DNA from: Bacteroidia bacterium
GTDB taxonomy: Bacteria; Bacteroidota; Bacteroidia; J057; JADKCL01
Length of the DNA: 64,000 nt
NCBI GenBank assembly: GCA_020635905.1
Contig: JACJYV010000005.1
Location: 682,001-746,000 of the forward strand
Reading direction: 5' to 3'
The notes under the pieces were generated by a model. It worked only from the letters and a program-made list of their open reading frames with translations. It ran no database searches and was not told the origin of the DNA. Position 1 is the first letter of the stretch. Every line of letters begins with the position of its first letter. This document shows, piece by piece, positions 52,969 to 63,583 of this stretch. A program made the translations under genes and the position numbers.

Positions 52969-55900
52969 ATGGCAATCAGAAAAATCACCCTCAGCGCTAC
53001 CCTTATTTCACAGCATTACAAACGATTGGTTCCCCCCTACTCAGTCAAGGGTTATTTTGACAAAGGGCGAGGGGTCGAGTTTGGTGCAGCCGAGCCAGAC
53101 GAGCAAGGAAATTTCAAAATGGAATGGAAGCACCGGGTTGATGGGAAGCTCCTGCCGATTTATTTCCGGGTCTTTCTGAATGGAAAGAATATTTTCCAAT
53201 CTCCTAAAATCAAGATCGAAAATGCTGAGGACCTGCAAGGGATATTGATCAAGGCAGAGATCCCGTTTAATGACCAAGGGGTTAAGGAAAATGCAAAGCT
53301 CAATCAGAAGGAATATCAAAAACTGTCTGAAATGGCAGAGAAAAAACCTGAAGAGATCCAAAAGACCGAAGGAAATATCTACAATTACCTAAGAGCAAAA
53401 ACCGTCAGGGAATTTCGAAGGAGGCTGCTGGATGATCTGAAACAAGCGCCGGAAGGCCTTGTGGAATGCTACAATGATCTGGAACTGGTTCATCTGATCA
53501 TCGACCCGCAGCCAATCGGAGATTTTATCCGAAACTTTGTGACGTTTGGCGGAATGCCCGACTACCTCAAACCTGCGGCTTTGAGCAGGGCCAGGCAGTG
53601 GAGAGAGGTCAGAACCCTGCTTGATCTGCTTAAGCCAGAACTGCCAATCGGGCAAAATCCTCTATTTGGGGAAGAGCTCAGCAAAGGTAAGACATTACGC
53701 ATGGGAGGCTCCGGTATCCTCTCTTCAGGCGTAGCGAAAAAATTATTTAAGAGGGATCTTGATCTCGAACTATTAAGCGGGCCCCAATTGGAAAAACTGG
53801 TGAAAGAAAAGGTGCTGACCAAAGGCGAGGCATCGGAGGTGGGATTGGCCTTGAGTCTGGACCGGATCGGGAAAGGGAATATCCCCCTGACACGCGCCAT
53901 AATGAAAGAATTTCCCAATGGCATGACCTCCATAAAGGACCTGGCTGCCTGGAACAGGGAAAGGTTTGCGAGTTTGTTAAAGCAGGATGTGAAACCAGCC
54001 AAGGGTTTTAGCAAGGAACAATATGCCGCCTATCTCCAAAAACATGTAGAATTTCTGTTTCCGCACGCGACTTTTATTGCACAATTTCCTCATGAAAAGG
54101 GCTCTGCATTTGCAAAACACTGGGTACTCGTGCAGCCGCTACGGAAACTCAATAAGGACCTTTTCTCCGGGAGCAAGAGAAGGAAGTTAAACACTACCGG
54201 ACTTAATGCCAGGGATAAGAAGAAAGCTACCGATGCCTACCATACCCTGAAAAAGATCGCCAATCGGTATGCAGGCCTGGAGCTTGAAAAACTTTGGGAC
54301 AGCGAGCTGCACATCGAGAAAATAGCAAGCGAGTCCATGGAAAGAATGGAACTGCTCAAGAGCTTTTACGCTATAAATGGGGAAAGCAATTTTTTCAGCC
54401 TGGATATAGGTCCCCTGGGCAAAGGGCGGGACAAGTTGGACCTTCATAATTTTTCCAGTGAGCATCGCCGACTTATGCTCAATATGATCCTGTCTCAGCA
54501 AAGGATCTATGGAGTGACCCGCGATGCTGAGCATGCGGTCCGAATTCTTGAAGCAGGTTTTAGGGGTCCTGGGGAGATTGTGCGGGTAAACCGGCTTGAA
54601 TTTGGTCGTCTTTCCGAACTCCCGGAAAAACCCCGGGACGAATACTACTCCACCTCAATGGCTATCGCCAATAAAGAGGCAAGTTCCAAAAACCTGTATA
54701 TACGAGATTGGAATCCTATGGGAAGAATTGATAATTTTTCAAAAGCTACCAAAGATCTTTTGTCTTATTATCCGGGGTATCAGGATTTATTCGGTAATCA
54801 GGATTATTGCAGCTGTGAGTGGTGCAGTTCAATCTATGGCCCATCGGCATATTTTGCTGACCTGATGGTCTATATCGAAACTCATATTCTCAGGGAGAAT
54901 TTTGAAGAGGATGAAGATGGGCACTACCGGGGGCATTTATTAAGCCCTCAACACCGGCGGCCGGATCTCTGGACCAGCGTGCAATTGACCTGTAAAGGAG
55001 CAACGGAGGAGGTCCCCTATCTTACAATTATTAATGAGGTGTTATCTTCCTTTATTGCCTGGAACTTTCTCGATGGTTTTGATGCTGATCCGATGGATTA
55101 TCCAGCGACTCCTGATGGCACCGGGGATTTTTTGGCAAGGGCGGAAACCGCTGCGTTTAAAAAATTATACTTAAAGAATCCCGCGGGAATCGGCCAGCCT
55201 GTAAATCTGGCCATGAAGCGGCTTGATACCTACCTGGAGTACTACCCAACGACAAGGGACAAAATTCTGGAAGTCATCCTGGGCGGCTCGGATCAGAAAT
55301 GGGACGCTGTTGCATCTGCCAGACTAAAGCTTTCATTCCGGGAAAAGGACATCATCGAAAATAAGGATAAGCACCCGGATGGTTGGCTCATGAGGAATTA
55401 CGCCGGGCTTGGCCTGCTTTCCGGTGGAAATATTTCCAATACCTGGTATAATGTAAAGCCGCTTAATGGAATCCTGAAGATAACCCGAAAAGAACTTCAC
55501 CAGCTTTCCAGAACCTGGTATATCTTTCAGGGGCAGGTTCAGTTTGAGATTAGGGGGGAAGCAGATCCCCCTGAAAATATTCAGCCAAATGTCGAAAAGA
55601 TAAGGAGGTTAACCTACCTGAAACTAGACCGCATGCAGCGTTTTGTGCGGGTATGGAAAAAGGTGCCCTGGACGATTGAAGAACTGGATTTGCTTCTATG
55701 CAATGCAAGGGATCAGTTTTTTGGGGGTGACAATCAGCTTGGAATCATTATGGTAAGCATTGCGCAGGCCATGGAGATACAGGAATACCTGGGCTTAAAA
55801 CCACTTGAGCTGGCTGCATTGATTGGACAAATCCCAATACAGGGAGACAGCTCATTTTTTGATCAATTGTTTAACCCTGCGGGATACAAGGGAGAGAAAT

Positions 55901-58900
55901 GGGATACAAATCTGGACATTCCCTTTTCTCATCCTTCACTTGCTACGTCATCAGGGACCGAATCTGATGTAAATGATGAAATTCTGATCCGGTTGCTGTC
56001 AGGCCTGCAGATCAAAGACAGTGACCTGATCGCTTTGCTGGAAGCCACCGCTATTGGATCTTTGAATCTCGCCAACCTTTCTCAACTGTATAAGCTCACG
56101 CTCCTGATAAGGAAACTGAGAATGACCGGTGTGGAACTGTTGAGCTTTATCGGGCTGCTGCCCGGGGAAATAGATTCAAATTCTTTAGGTCTTTCGGGGC
56201 TATTGCAATTGATTAAATGGCATAGCTGGTGGAAGGGATCTGCATATAGCCTTAAGGAATTAGAAGCACTGGCCGATATTGGCAAATTGGAAGAAAAAAC
56301 GGAAGAGTTTTTGAGTGCATTTGAAAACAATGTACAATCCAGTGATTCTCTGAGCATCGGCCAAAATGCTTTCACTTTATTTAAACCCGGTACCGTTGAT
56401 ACAACGGAAGCCGTGAACTTTATTGCATGGCTGGAAATAAAAAAGGAGGAGTTAGATGGGAAAAAAGTAGAATTCGAAGAGATCCTTGCAGATCCTACCC
56501 TTCCGGAGGAAGAAAGGACCCGGATTTCAGAGAGAATTCTCATTCTTGATCCAATCAAATCCATCCTAACCACCCTGGAAGGCTTTTTCACAAGAGCCTA
56601 TAAGAATGTTTCCGGGCCACTGGAAATTGCCGCTGAAGAGTCCCGGGTGCTGGTTGATATCCTTATTAGGTCGGGGTTATTATTCAAACATGAAGGAAGC
56701 AACTCCTACCGGCTTTCAGATTCATTTTTCGAAAGATCGCCAGGGCCAGGGGAGATTTTACCTCCAGCTTTTAGAGGAACACCCGGGCTTCCCTCCCTGG
56801 ACATGACAGGTCATTTCCCAACAAGCTTTTGGACGGACCTTCGGGATAATTATCTTACCAGTTTTTATTGGAAAACCGTTTATGAGCACCAGATGGCTAC
56901 CGCCATCAATGCATCAATAGAAAAAACCAAGTTGCTGATGGAACTCAAAGCCATTGCACCTGATGACGAAACCCGCAACTGGATCACTTCCAATGGACAG
57001 GGAGAGCTTCCGGCCCATATTTCAAGCACCCTCCCCCGCCTGATCCAAATTGGCAAGCTCTTTAAATCAAAAAACCTTGATACCAAGGAACTCAGATTTA
57101 TTGCGGATCATGCAGATGGGGATGAGATTTTTAGCCCAGGCTTTCGTAATGACCAATTCGGGCTGGAGCAGATCAAAAACATTGAAATATTCAGCAATTG
57201 GCTAGGGATAGCAAAAGAAGAAAAACAGGAGTCACTATTTGCAATATTGAGTAGTTTCAATGCCTCTGAAACTGAGCCAGGTTTCCCTTCCGGGCCTATT
57301 GACCCGGCGAACCTAACTCAAACTGCAGCAAAGATACTCGGCGCTCTCCTTGAGCTTGATGCTGTTTATGTTGGTACCTACATTAGCTTCATAGAGCTAA
57401 ATGTCAGCAAGAAGTTTAAAGCACTGGAAGGGCTGCAAAAACTAAGCGACTGCATCTCATTGGGCAATATTCTGGGACTTAGCGCCAAGGGGCTCCTGCT
57501 CGCAGGGGGAGCGGTTCTACCCGCAGCGGGTTTGCCCGGTGATGAAGACGACCAGGCTGAAGTATTTGAAGCTGAAATCGATTTAGATACCCGCGGAGCA
57601 GATCATATCTTTGCATCCATACGGGCGAAATTTAGTGAGGAAGCCCCCTGGGAAGAAAAATTTGGTCCCTTTATGGACCGTGTTAATGAGGAGGTCAGGA
57701 ATGCGTACGTGGATTTCTTAATGGGGAATGAAAGGCATAAGTCCGGAGGGACCCCATTATGCCACCCTAAATTTATCGATAAAAATGACCTCTTTCATTA
57801 TTTTCTTCTGGATCCGGAGATGGGAGGTTGTGCCAGAACTTCCCGGGTGGTTGCCGGTTCAGCCAGTTTGCAAATGTATGTGCAGCGGGTGCTGATGAAT
57901 CTGGAGCAAGACCACCGAAGGGACTGTGAAAAGGTCGTGAAGATCTCTACACCAGAAGCCCGGGATGAATGGCTCTGGCGAAAGAACTACCGGGTTTGGG
58001 AAGCCAACCGCAAAGTATTCCTTTATCCTGAAACCTATCTGGAACCGGACCTAAGGGACAATAAAACACCCCTTTTCAAGGAATTGGAAAACGATCTGCT
58101 GCAAAAGCAGGTTGATGCTGCCGCAGTGGAGGAATCATATAGGAAATACCTAAAAGGATTTGAGGAAGTTGCAAGCCTTACCATCGCAGGGGCATGCCAT
58201 GAATCTGGGGATTGTAAAGATGTGCTTCACTTATTCGGAGCGACCCCTTCGGAGCCCCCGATTTACTATTACCGGCGAATTGAAAACTTTTACAAGTCAC
58301 AAAACAGCTCATATGTAGTGGTTGACTGGGGGCATTGGGAAAAACTGGCATTACAGATCCCGGTCAGAAAAGTGTCTCTGATCGTCCATAACGGGCGCTT
58401 GTTTGTGTTCTGGATGAAGGTCACTACCAGGCCCTACAATAGGGAGATCGGAGGCAGCAATCGCTTTGCCGGTTATAAGCATACGCAATCGGTTGAGTAT
58501 GCTTATTTGAAGCAGGATGGGTCCTGGTCGCCACCGCAGAAGATAAAGTTGGATGATAAGGAAAGGTATCCTGAAGGAGATGGGGTAATATTGGATCTAA
58601 ATATGAGTCCAATAGAGGAATCTGAATTTAGGGCCGCGGTTAACTATCAAATTGAAAATGGTATCCCCGAAGGTCATTCCATTGCTCCGGGATTAAGACA
58701 ATTAAGGAATATTCTTCTGGGGAATATGATCGAGGATGTAGAATCAAATCCGGATATTATCGGAACAATGCCTCCTCATTATATCCTGAGCGCGGATTTA
58801 ATTCCAGTTGATTCTGAAAGTGATACGAAAAAGGCTGCAATTGAAGTTTCTATTAATTATACCAATGAAAATATCAAAAGATTATTTATCCCTGAGTTTG

Positions 58901-61900
58901 ATGATGAAACTCACCAAATGCCCAGGGATGACTATAAACCAAATGCCTTGGGATTGGAGCAGGTTTTTCCAACTGTTAGCCTTGATAATAATCTGGTCCT
59001 GGCCTTTTTGGTAAATCCAACCATCTCATACATCAATCATTCAGCATATGCATACAAAATGAGTCCCCTGACTAATAAAATTGAAGAAGAACGAATCGCA
59101 GGTGTTCACCTTACTAATCAAAGTCGGATCAGTGTCTCAAGGAAAGTTTTTTCGACCGGTCTTTGGCCGTCAATTCAAGAAGTGTATCGATATTCTAGTG
59201 CTGAACGAATTTTTCGAGCACCTGTTTTTGACAATACTTCCTATCAATGGATTAGTTATCATGAGTCTAAGCATCAATTATTTGAACTGAAGAGTAAAGA
59301 ATATCAAGGCACGATCATCTCAAATAAGCTAAGTGATGTAATAATTTCAGTTACCGGAGATAACCTCCTGCTTTATCGGAATTCGTACGGTAATATGATG
59401 AATTCTTTGGTAAGGATCTCATCAACCCTGGCAGAAAAAATGGGTTCGCATATTTTCACAAATGGATTGCATTCATTTTTATCAGTTGATTTTCAAAAAG
59501 AGCATTTGATTGAACCTGACCTTCCAATTAAGGATCGGAATACTGAAATTTTAAAAGTTAATCCAATTGAAAACTCATCCAACCCCTTCAGTTTTGAATA
59601 TGGGGGAATGGCAGTTTATTATCACGAAATATTCTTCCACATCCCCTTTCTGATCGCGAATCATCTCAATAGTGAAGGTAAATACGCTGAAGCTCAAAAA
59701 TGGTATCACTATATTTTTGACCCTACTGCACCTCCGGTTGAAGAAGGAGATGCTACCGATAGGTTTTGGCAGTTTTTACCCTTCAGGGACCATAGCCCCG
59801 AAAGCCTGAAGGACAGGTTGGGAAATATCCCTTCGCTGAAGGCTTATGCTGAAGATCCCTTTAATCCTCATGCTATTGCGAGGCATCTTCCGGGTGCATA
59901 CCAGAAAGCGGTGGTTATGAAATATATCGATAACCTGATCGATTGGGGAGATCAATTATTTGAAATGGATACCATGGAATCTATCAATGAAGCCCAGTTG
60001 CTTTACATACTTGCAGCAGACATACTGGGTCCCAAACCTGAAGAGATCGGCCCATGTAAAGAGCCGAAGTCCGTACAAAGGAACTATCTCAGGATCCGGG
60101 AATTGATGGAGAAAGATCCTTTGGATTTTGGACCAGCTTTTGAGAGTGCCTTAATTGATACAAGTGTTGAACCCAACCTGTTTAATTCTTCGATATTTTC
60201 ATCTTTATCTGATTCTTCAGAATATGTAGCCTCTCAGCCCTCAGTAGGCTTGGTCGAGGGCGGGATTCCGGGGTTTTCCGGTTCTGTCACTGGAAATGGA
60301 GAAGTAACTGCCAGCACGACCATTGCTGTGGATTCATCCACCCTTACCATCCGATGTTCCTCCCATTCTACATCGCCACTACTGACCATGGCAGAGGAGG
60401 CCAGGGTGTTTTGCGTGCCGCCGGATAAAGACTTCCTCAAATATTGGGACCGGGTGGAGGAGCAATTGCACAAGATCCGCCATTGCATGAACATAAGAGG
60501 GATTAGGCGAAAGCTACCCTTGTTCGCGCCCGAGATCGACCCTCGCCTTCTCGTGCGGGCGCGAGCTGCCGGATTGTCATTGGAAGGTGTGCTTGAGACC
60601 CTTAGGGGAGATATTCCTCCCTACAGATTCAGTTTTTTGATCGCTAAGGCCAAAGAGTATGCCGCTGCAACCCAATCCTTTGGTGCGGCGTTGTCATCTG
60701 CGCTTGACAAAAAAGATGCAGAAGAGCTTGGCAAATTGAGACTGGTTCATCAACAGAACTTGTTGAAGATGAATTCGGCGATTCGCAGGAAGGAGATTAG
60801 TTCCGCGGAAAAGAACAAACAGTTACTTGAAAAAAGGAAGGAAATCACAGAGTCCAAGCGGGATTATTATGATGATTTGATCAAGGAAGGATTAATTCCC
60901 GGGGAAATGGCTAATTTGATTTTAAAATATATAGGTCTAGGCTTTAATGTAACCTCAACTATTTTCACTTTGCTATCGGGAAATTTGAATTGGCCACCAT
61001 CTGTTGCGGGATTGGCGGTTTCAACCCCAACTGGTTCGGCGGCAAAGGCTTTGAGAAAAACGGCAATAGTATTTGAGAAGTTAGAAGGATTTTCAAGGCA
61101 GGGTGGAGAAATTGCGGGAATGCATGCTAATTTCAAGCGGCGTGAAGAAGGGTGGAAATTCCAGAGAGATTTCCTTCAAAAGGAACTCCCACTCCTGGAC
61201 AATCAAATTGAAATTGCCCAATTGAGGATCGACATTGCTAAGGAGGCCAAGACCATTCACGAAAAGACAATCGAGCAAGTCGAGGAAGTGTTTGAGTTTT
61301 ATGGAGACAAGTTTTCAAACCTGGGGCTGCTGGATTGGTTGTCTAAAGAATTGAGGTCACTTTACAGGCAAACCTATCAGGATGCCATGCAAATGGCCCG
61401 TCTGGCTGAGCGGGCCCTTAGATTTGAACGCGGCGATGCTAATACACCCTTGTTAGAAGGCAGTTATTGGGATGCTTCAAGATCAGGATTGCTTGCAGGA
61501 GAAAAGCTTCTCAATGACCTCCGGGTCATGGAGCAATTTTTCCTGGAAACGGATCACAGAAAGTTGGAAATTGATCAGGCATTCTCGGTGGCTCAACTTG
61601 ATCCCGAGGCTATCATTGGGCTTAAAACTACCGGTGAATGCACTTTCACGATCCCTGAGTTTGCCATTCAAAGGTTTTATCCGGGAGCTTTCAGATGCAA
61701 AATCAGATCGGCCCGGCTTTCGATCCCCTGCGTTACGGGGCCATATACAAATGTTAGTGCCACCCTTTCCCTGCTCAGCAGCAAAATCCGGATTCAGCCC
61801 TCCATGGATCTGGCAAACCTCAGGTTGGTTCCCCCATCCAGAACCCAAACCATTGCCACCAGTACCGCTCAAAATGATGGCGGAGTATTCAATTTGAATT

Positions 61901-62487
61901 TCCAGGATTCCAGGTACCTCCCATTCGAAGGGGCCGGAGTCGTTGAAAGCGAATGGAAAATCTCTCTACCAAACAACTTCCGCCCTTTTGATTACAACAC
62001 CATCAATGATGTGATCATTCACATCAGTTATGAATGTGAAAAGGACGATGCATTTGGGTTAGAGATCAATCGTGAACTGGGGCATCTGGAAGAACTGTTT
62101 AAAGGGAATATTGATTCAAACTTCAGGTTAATCAGGGCTTTTAGCCTCAGGCAGGAGTTTTCCCAGGCCTGGCATGTTTTGACCAATTCATCCAATGCTG
62201 GTGAGGTTACCATTGAATTGACCGATAAGCATTTCCCCATGTACCTGGATGGAAGAGAACTGAGAATTAAATCGTTGACACCTCAGTGGTTGGGAAATAA
62301 AGTGACTATTACTGAAATCACAATTACCAACAACGCGGCCCCGGCTACATCCGTTGCATTTGACCCTGATGGACAATTGGATAAAGGAAGTGGTCAAACT
62401 CTGAATTTAAAGATTTCTCATGACGGAGTTTCAGCAACCGAAAAGCCAGACGATCTGGTGTTGGTTTTGGAGTATAATATTCTTTGA
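52969..62487 (+). CDS. Insecticidal toxin complex subunit TcA (pore/translocation subunit)
   Basis: A 3172-residue TcA-like protein, larger than the usual 2300-2500. The first 100 residues form a transthyretin-like beta domain (PYSVKGYFDKGRGVEFG). Residues about 610-635 carry the Tc hallmark CSCEWCSSIYGPSAYFADLM of the VRP1/TcA N-terminal region. An ABC-toxin N-terminal domain spans about 1660-1740 (WRKNYRVWEANRKVFLYPET), followed by a neuraminidase-like domain near 1784. The helical shell/translocation part runs about 2480-2850 (KDFLKYWDRVEEQLHKIRHC, SFGAALSSALDKKDAEELGK). The end (about 2830-3172) is a TcB-binding domain (SGLLAGEKLLNDLRVMEQFF, RLSIPCVTGPYTNVSATL). TcA forms a pentameric pore that docks on host cells. 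Last gene of the toxin operon. Confidence 0.93.
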   Translation: MAIRKITLSATLISQHYKRLVPPYSVKGYFDKGRGVEFGAAEPDEQGNFKMEWKHRVDGKLLPIYFRVFLNGKNIFQSPKIKIENAEDLQGILIKAEIPFNDQGVKENAKLNQKEYQKLSEMAEKKPEEIQKTEGNIYNYLRAKTVREFRRRLLDDLKQAPEGLVECYNDLELVHLIIDPQPIGDFIRNFVTFGGMPDYLKPAALSRARQWREVRTLLDLLKPELPIGQNPLFGEELSKGKTLRMGGSGILSSGVAKKLFKRDLDLELLSGPQLEKLVKEKVLTKGEASEVGLALSLDRIGKGNIPLTRAIMKEFPNGMTSIKDLAAWNRERFASLLKQDVKPAKGFSKEQYAAYLQKHVEFLFPHATFIAQFPHEKGSAFAKHWVLVQPLRKLNKDLFSGSKRRKLNTTGLNARDKKKATDAYHTLKKIANRYAGLELEKLWDSELHIEKIASESMERMELLKSFYAINGESNFFSLDIGPLGKGRDKLDLHNFSSEHRRLMLNMILSQQRIYGVTRDAEHAVRILEAGFRGPGEIVRVNRLEFGRLSELPEKPRDEYYSTSMAIANKEASSKNLYIRDWNPMGRIDNFSKATKDLLSYYPGYQDLFGNQDYCSCEWCSSIYGPSAYFADLMVYIETHILRENFEEDEDGHYRGHLLSPQHRRPDLWTSVQLTCKGATEEVPYLTIINEVLSSFIAWNFLDGFDADPMDYPATPDGTGDFLARAETAAFKKLYLKNPAGIGQPVNLAMKRLDTYLEYYPTTRDKILEVILGGSDQKWDAVASARLKLSFREKDIIENKDKHPDGWLMRNYAGLGLLSGGNISNTWYNVKPLNGILKITRKELHQLSRTWYIFQGQVQFEIRGEADPPENIQPNVEKIRRLTYLKLDRMQRFVRVWKKVPWTIEELDLLLCNARDQFFGGDNQLGIIMVSIAQAMEIQEYLGLKPLELAALIGQIPIQGDSSFFDQLFNPAGYKGEKWDTNLDIPFSHPSLATSSGTESDVNDEILIRLLSGLQIKDSDLIALLEATAIGSLNLANLSQLYKLTLLIRKLRMTGVELLSFIGLLPGEIDSNSLGLSGLLQLIKWHSWWKGSAYSLKELEALADIGKLEEKTEEFLSAFENNVQSSDSLSIGQNAFTLFKPGTVDTTEAVNFIAWLEIKKEELDGKKVEFEEILADPTLPEEERTRISERILILDPIKSILTTLEGFFTRAYKNVSGPLEIAAEESRVLVDILIRSGLLFKHEGSNSYRLSDSFFERSPGPGEILPPAFRGTPGLPSLDMTGHFPTSFWTDLRDNYLTSFYWKTVYEHQMATAINASIEKTKLLMELKAIAPDDETRNWITSNGQGELPAHISSTLPRLIQIGKLFKSKNLDTKELRFIADHADGDEIFSPGFRNDQFGLEQIKNIEIFSNWLGIAKEEKQESLFAILSSFNASETEPGFPSGPIDPANLTQTAAKILGALLELDAVYVGTYISFIELNVSKKFKALEGLQKLSDCISLGNILGLSAKGLLLAGGAVLPAAGLPGDEDDQAEVFEAEIDLDTRGADHIFASIRAKFSEEAPWEEKFGPFMDRVNEEVRNAYVDFLMGNERHKSGGTPLCHPKFIDKNDLFHYFLLDPEMGGCARTSRVVAGSASLQMYVQRVLMNLEQDHRRDCEKVVKISTPEARDEWLWRKNYRVWEANRKVFLYPETYLEPDLRDNKTPLFKELENDLLQKQVDAAAVEESYRKYLKGFEEVASLTIAGACHESGDCKDVLHLFGATPSEPPIYYYRRIENFYKSQNSSYVVVDWGHWEKLALQIPVRKVSLIVHNGRLFVFWMKVTTRPYNREIGGSNRFAGYKHTQSVEYAYLKQDGSWSPPQKIKLDDKERYPEGDGVILDLNMSPIEESEFRAAVNYQIENGIPEGHSIAPGLRQLRNILLGNMIEDVESNPDIIGTMPPHYILSADLIPVDSESDTKKAAIEVSINYTNENIKRLFIPEFDDETHQMPRDDYKPNALGLEQVFPTVSLDNNLVLAFLVNPTISYINHSAYAYKMSPLTNKIEEERIAGVHLTNQSRISVSRKVFSTGLWPSIQEVYRYSSAERIFRAPVFDNTSYQWISYHESKHQLFELKSKEYQGTIISNKLSDVIISVTGDNLLLYRNSYGNMMNSLVRISSTLAEKMGSHIFTNGLHSFLSVDFQKEHLIEPDLPIKDRNTEILKVNPIENSSNPFSFEYGGMAVYYHEIFFHIPFLIANHLNSEGKYAEAQKWYHYIFDPTAPPVEEGDATDRFWQFLPFRDHSPESLKDRLGNIPSLKAYAEDPFNPHAIARHLPGAYQKAVVMKYIDNLIDWGDQLFEMDTMESINEAQLLYILAADILGPKPEEIGPCKEPKSVQRNYLRIRELMEKDPLDFGPAFESALIDTSVEPNLFNSSIFSSLSDSSEYVASQPSVGLVEGGIPGFSGSVTGNGEVTASTTIAVDSSTLTIRCSSHSTSPLLTMAEEARVFCVPPDKDFLKYWDRVEEQLHKIRHCMNIRGIRRKLPLFAPEIDPRLLVRARAAGLSLEGVLETLRGDIPPYRFSFLIAKAKEYAAATQSFGAALSSALDKKDAEELGKLRLVHQQNLLKMNSAIRRKEISSAEKNKQLLEKRKEITESKRDYYDDLIKEGLIPGEMANLILKYIGLGFNVTSTIFTLLSGNLNWPPSVAGLAVSTPTGSAAKALRKTAIVFEKLEGFSRQGGEIAGMHANFKRREEGWKFQRDFLQKELPLLDNQIEIAQLRIDIAKEAKTIHEKTIEQVEEVFEFYGDKFSNLGLLDWLSKELRSLYRQTYQDAMQMARLAERALRFERGDANTPLLEGSYWDASRSGLLAGEKLLNDLRVMEQFFLETDHRKLEIDQAFSVAQLDPEAIIGLKTTGECTFTIPEFAIQRFYPGAFRCKIRSARLSIPCVTGPYTNVSATLSLLSSKIRIQPSMDLANLRLVPPSRTQTIATSTAQNDGGVFNLNFQDSRYLPFEGAGVVESEWKISLPNNFRPFDYNTINDVIIHISYECEKDDAFGLEINRELGHLEELFKGNIDSNFRLIRAFSLRQEFSQAWHVLTNSSNAGEVTIELTDKHFPMYLDGRELRIKSLTPQWLGNKVTITEITITNNAAPATSVAFDPDGQLDKGSGQTLNLKISHDGVSATEKPDDLVLVLEYNIL

Positions 62488-62661
62488 TGATTTGAATTCA
62501 ATTATTGAATATTGGCTCTTTCTCTGAATTAGGGAAAGGGTCGCGAGGTAAATCAACTCAACCAGAAAGTCTTTCGACAAAATAATCAATTGGGAGATAC
62601 TGCCATTTTGACCAGTTTCCTCCTTTCGCTTATTCGCCGAAGCAGTGGCCAATTGCTATCC

Positions 62662-63306
62662 CTACGCTTTCCCCACAAAACTGCGGGCGATCATGTATTG
62701 TGCGCCGAAGTAAGTGACTATGATGACGTACTGCAGGGCCGGGATGGGTTCTGCGAGCATGAATTTGTTGATGGCGATGGTGGCATCTGAAAGCATGAAT
62801 ACCATGGCGCCGAGCACGAGCAGGATGCCTCCTTTGAGGTTGAAGGCGGCCGAGATGCCCATGGTGGCGATCACGGTGAGGTACACCATGACGGGTATTT
62901 GCAGGGGGCCCAGTTTGGGAAAGAGGAGAATGGCCATCACGATTGCGAATCCGCCCACCCCGAGGGCAGCCCACAGGCGGTTGGGCTGGTATTTTCGGTC
63001 GAGGTTGAAGAGGATGATGTAAAATATGTGGGCGATGAGAAAGGAGCCCAATCCCACGATGAAGAAGTCTTCTTTTCCTTTGGGTACCATGGCGAGGGCG
63101 ATGTCGCCGCCGGCGGAGAAGATCATGGCCACCACCAGGAGCCAGCGGTGTTTGCCCTGCAGGGAGGTGAGGGCCCAGGCCCCGAGGGTGAGGGCAGGCA
63201 GGGCTTTGATGAGCCAGTCGGCGGTGAAGGGTACTTTGATCATCAGGCCGAGGTAAAGGAGGGAGAATAGGAGAAATAGTCCGGGGTAAATCTGGTTGGA
63301 TTTCAT
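62662..63306 (-). CDS. YhhN-family membrane protein (lysoplasmalogenase-like)
   Basis: A 214-residue integral membrane protein with about eight transmembrane helices. The family pattern of YhhN/TMEM86 is seen: FSAGGDIALAMVPKGKEDFF (conserved Asp in a helix), GSFLIAHIFYIILFN, and the final VIIVTYFGAQYMIARSF. Animal relatives hydrolyse lysoplasmalogens; the bacterial substrate is unproven. It converges with the toxin TcA gene (174 bp between stops). Confidence 0.85.
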   Translation of the reverse strand: MKSNQIYPGLFLLFSLLYLGLMIKVPFTADWLIKALPALTLGAWALTSLQGKHRWLLVVAMIFSAGGDIALAMVPKGKEDFFIVGLGSFLIAHIFYIILFNLDRKYQPNRLWAALGVGGFAIVMAILLFPKLGPLQIPVMVYLTVIATMGISAAFNLKGGILLVLGAMVFMLSDATIAINKFMLAEPIPALQYVIIVTYFGAQYMIARSFVGKA

Positions 63307-63518
63307 GCTGGATTTTTTGGGGGTTAGGGGTGGATCCGGATGTAGGGGGAAGTTACGATTTGTTGGTTGAGGGTGAAAGTTTTTTTGGGGTGGGTTTTTT
63401 CAACACAAAGTTCCCCAACAAACAACCCTTACACAATACTGCAATTATCGTCATTCAGAGCGATTTTGGCCCGGTCTGTGAATAGCATTTCTGTGTAGGA
63501 CGTGATAATTGTCCTATT

Positions 63519-63540
63519 CTGTTTCGGAACTGTTTCGGAA
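63519..63540. repeat. Two tandem 11-bp direct repeats upstream of the recombinase gene
   Basis: CTGTTTCGGAA is repeated head-to-tail at 63519-63529 and 63530-63540, 43 bp before the recombinase ATG. An AGGAC/GTCCT inverted repeat (63497-63515, 9-nt loop) lies just upstream. Such sites near an integrase gene can be arm-type binding sites. Confidence 0.4.
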
Positions 63541-63583
63541 TGGATTTTCAACTTACTTTCACTTTAAACACAGAATTCAAGCT

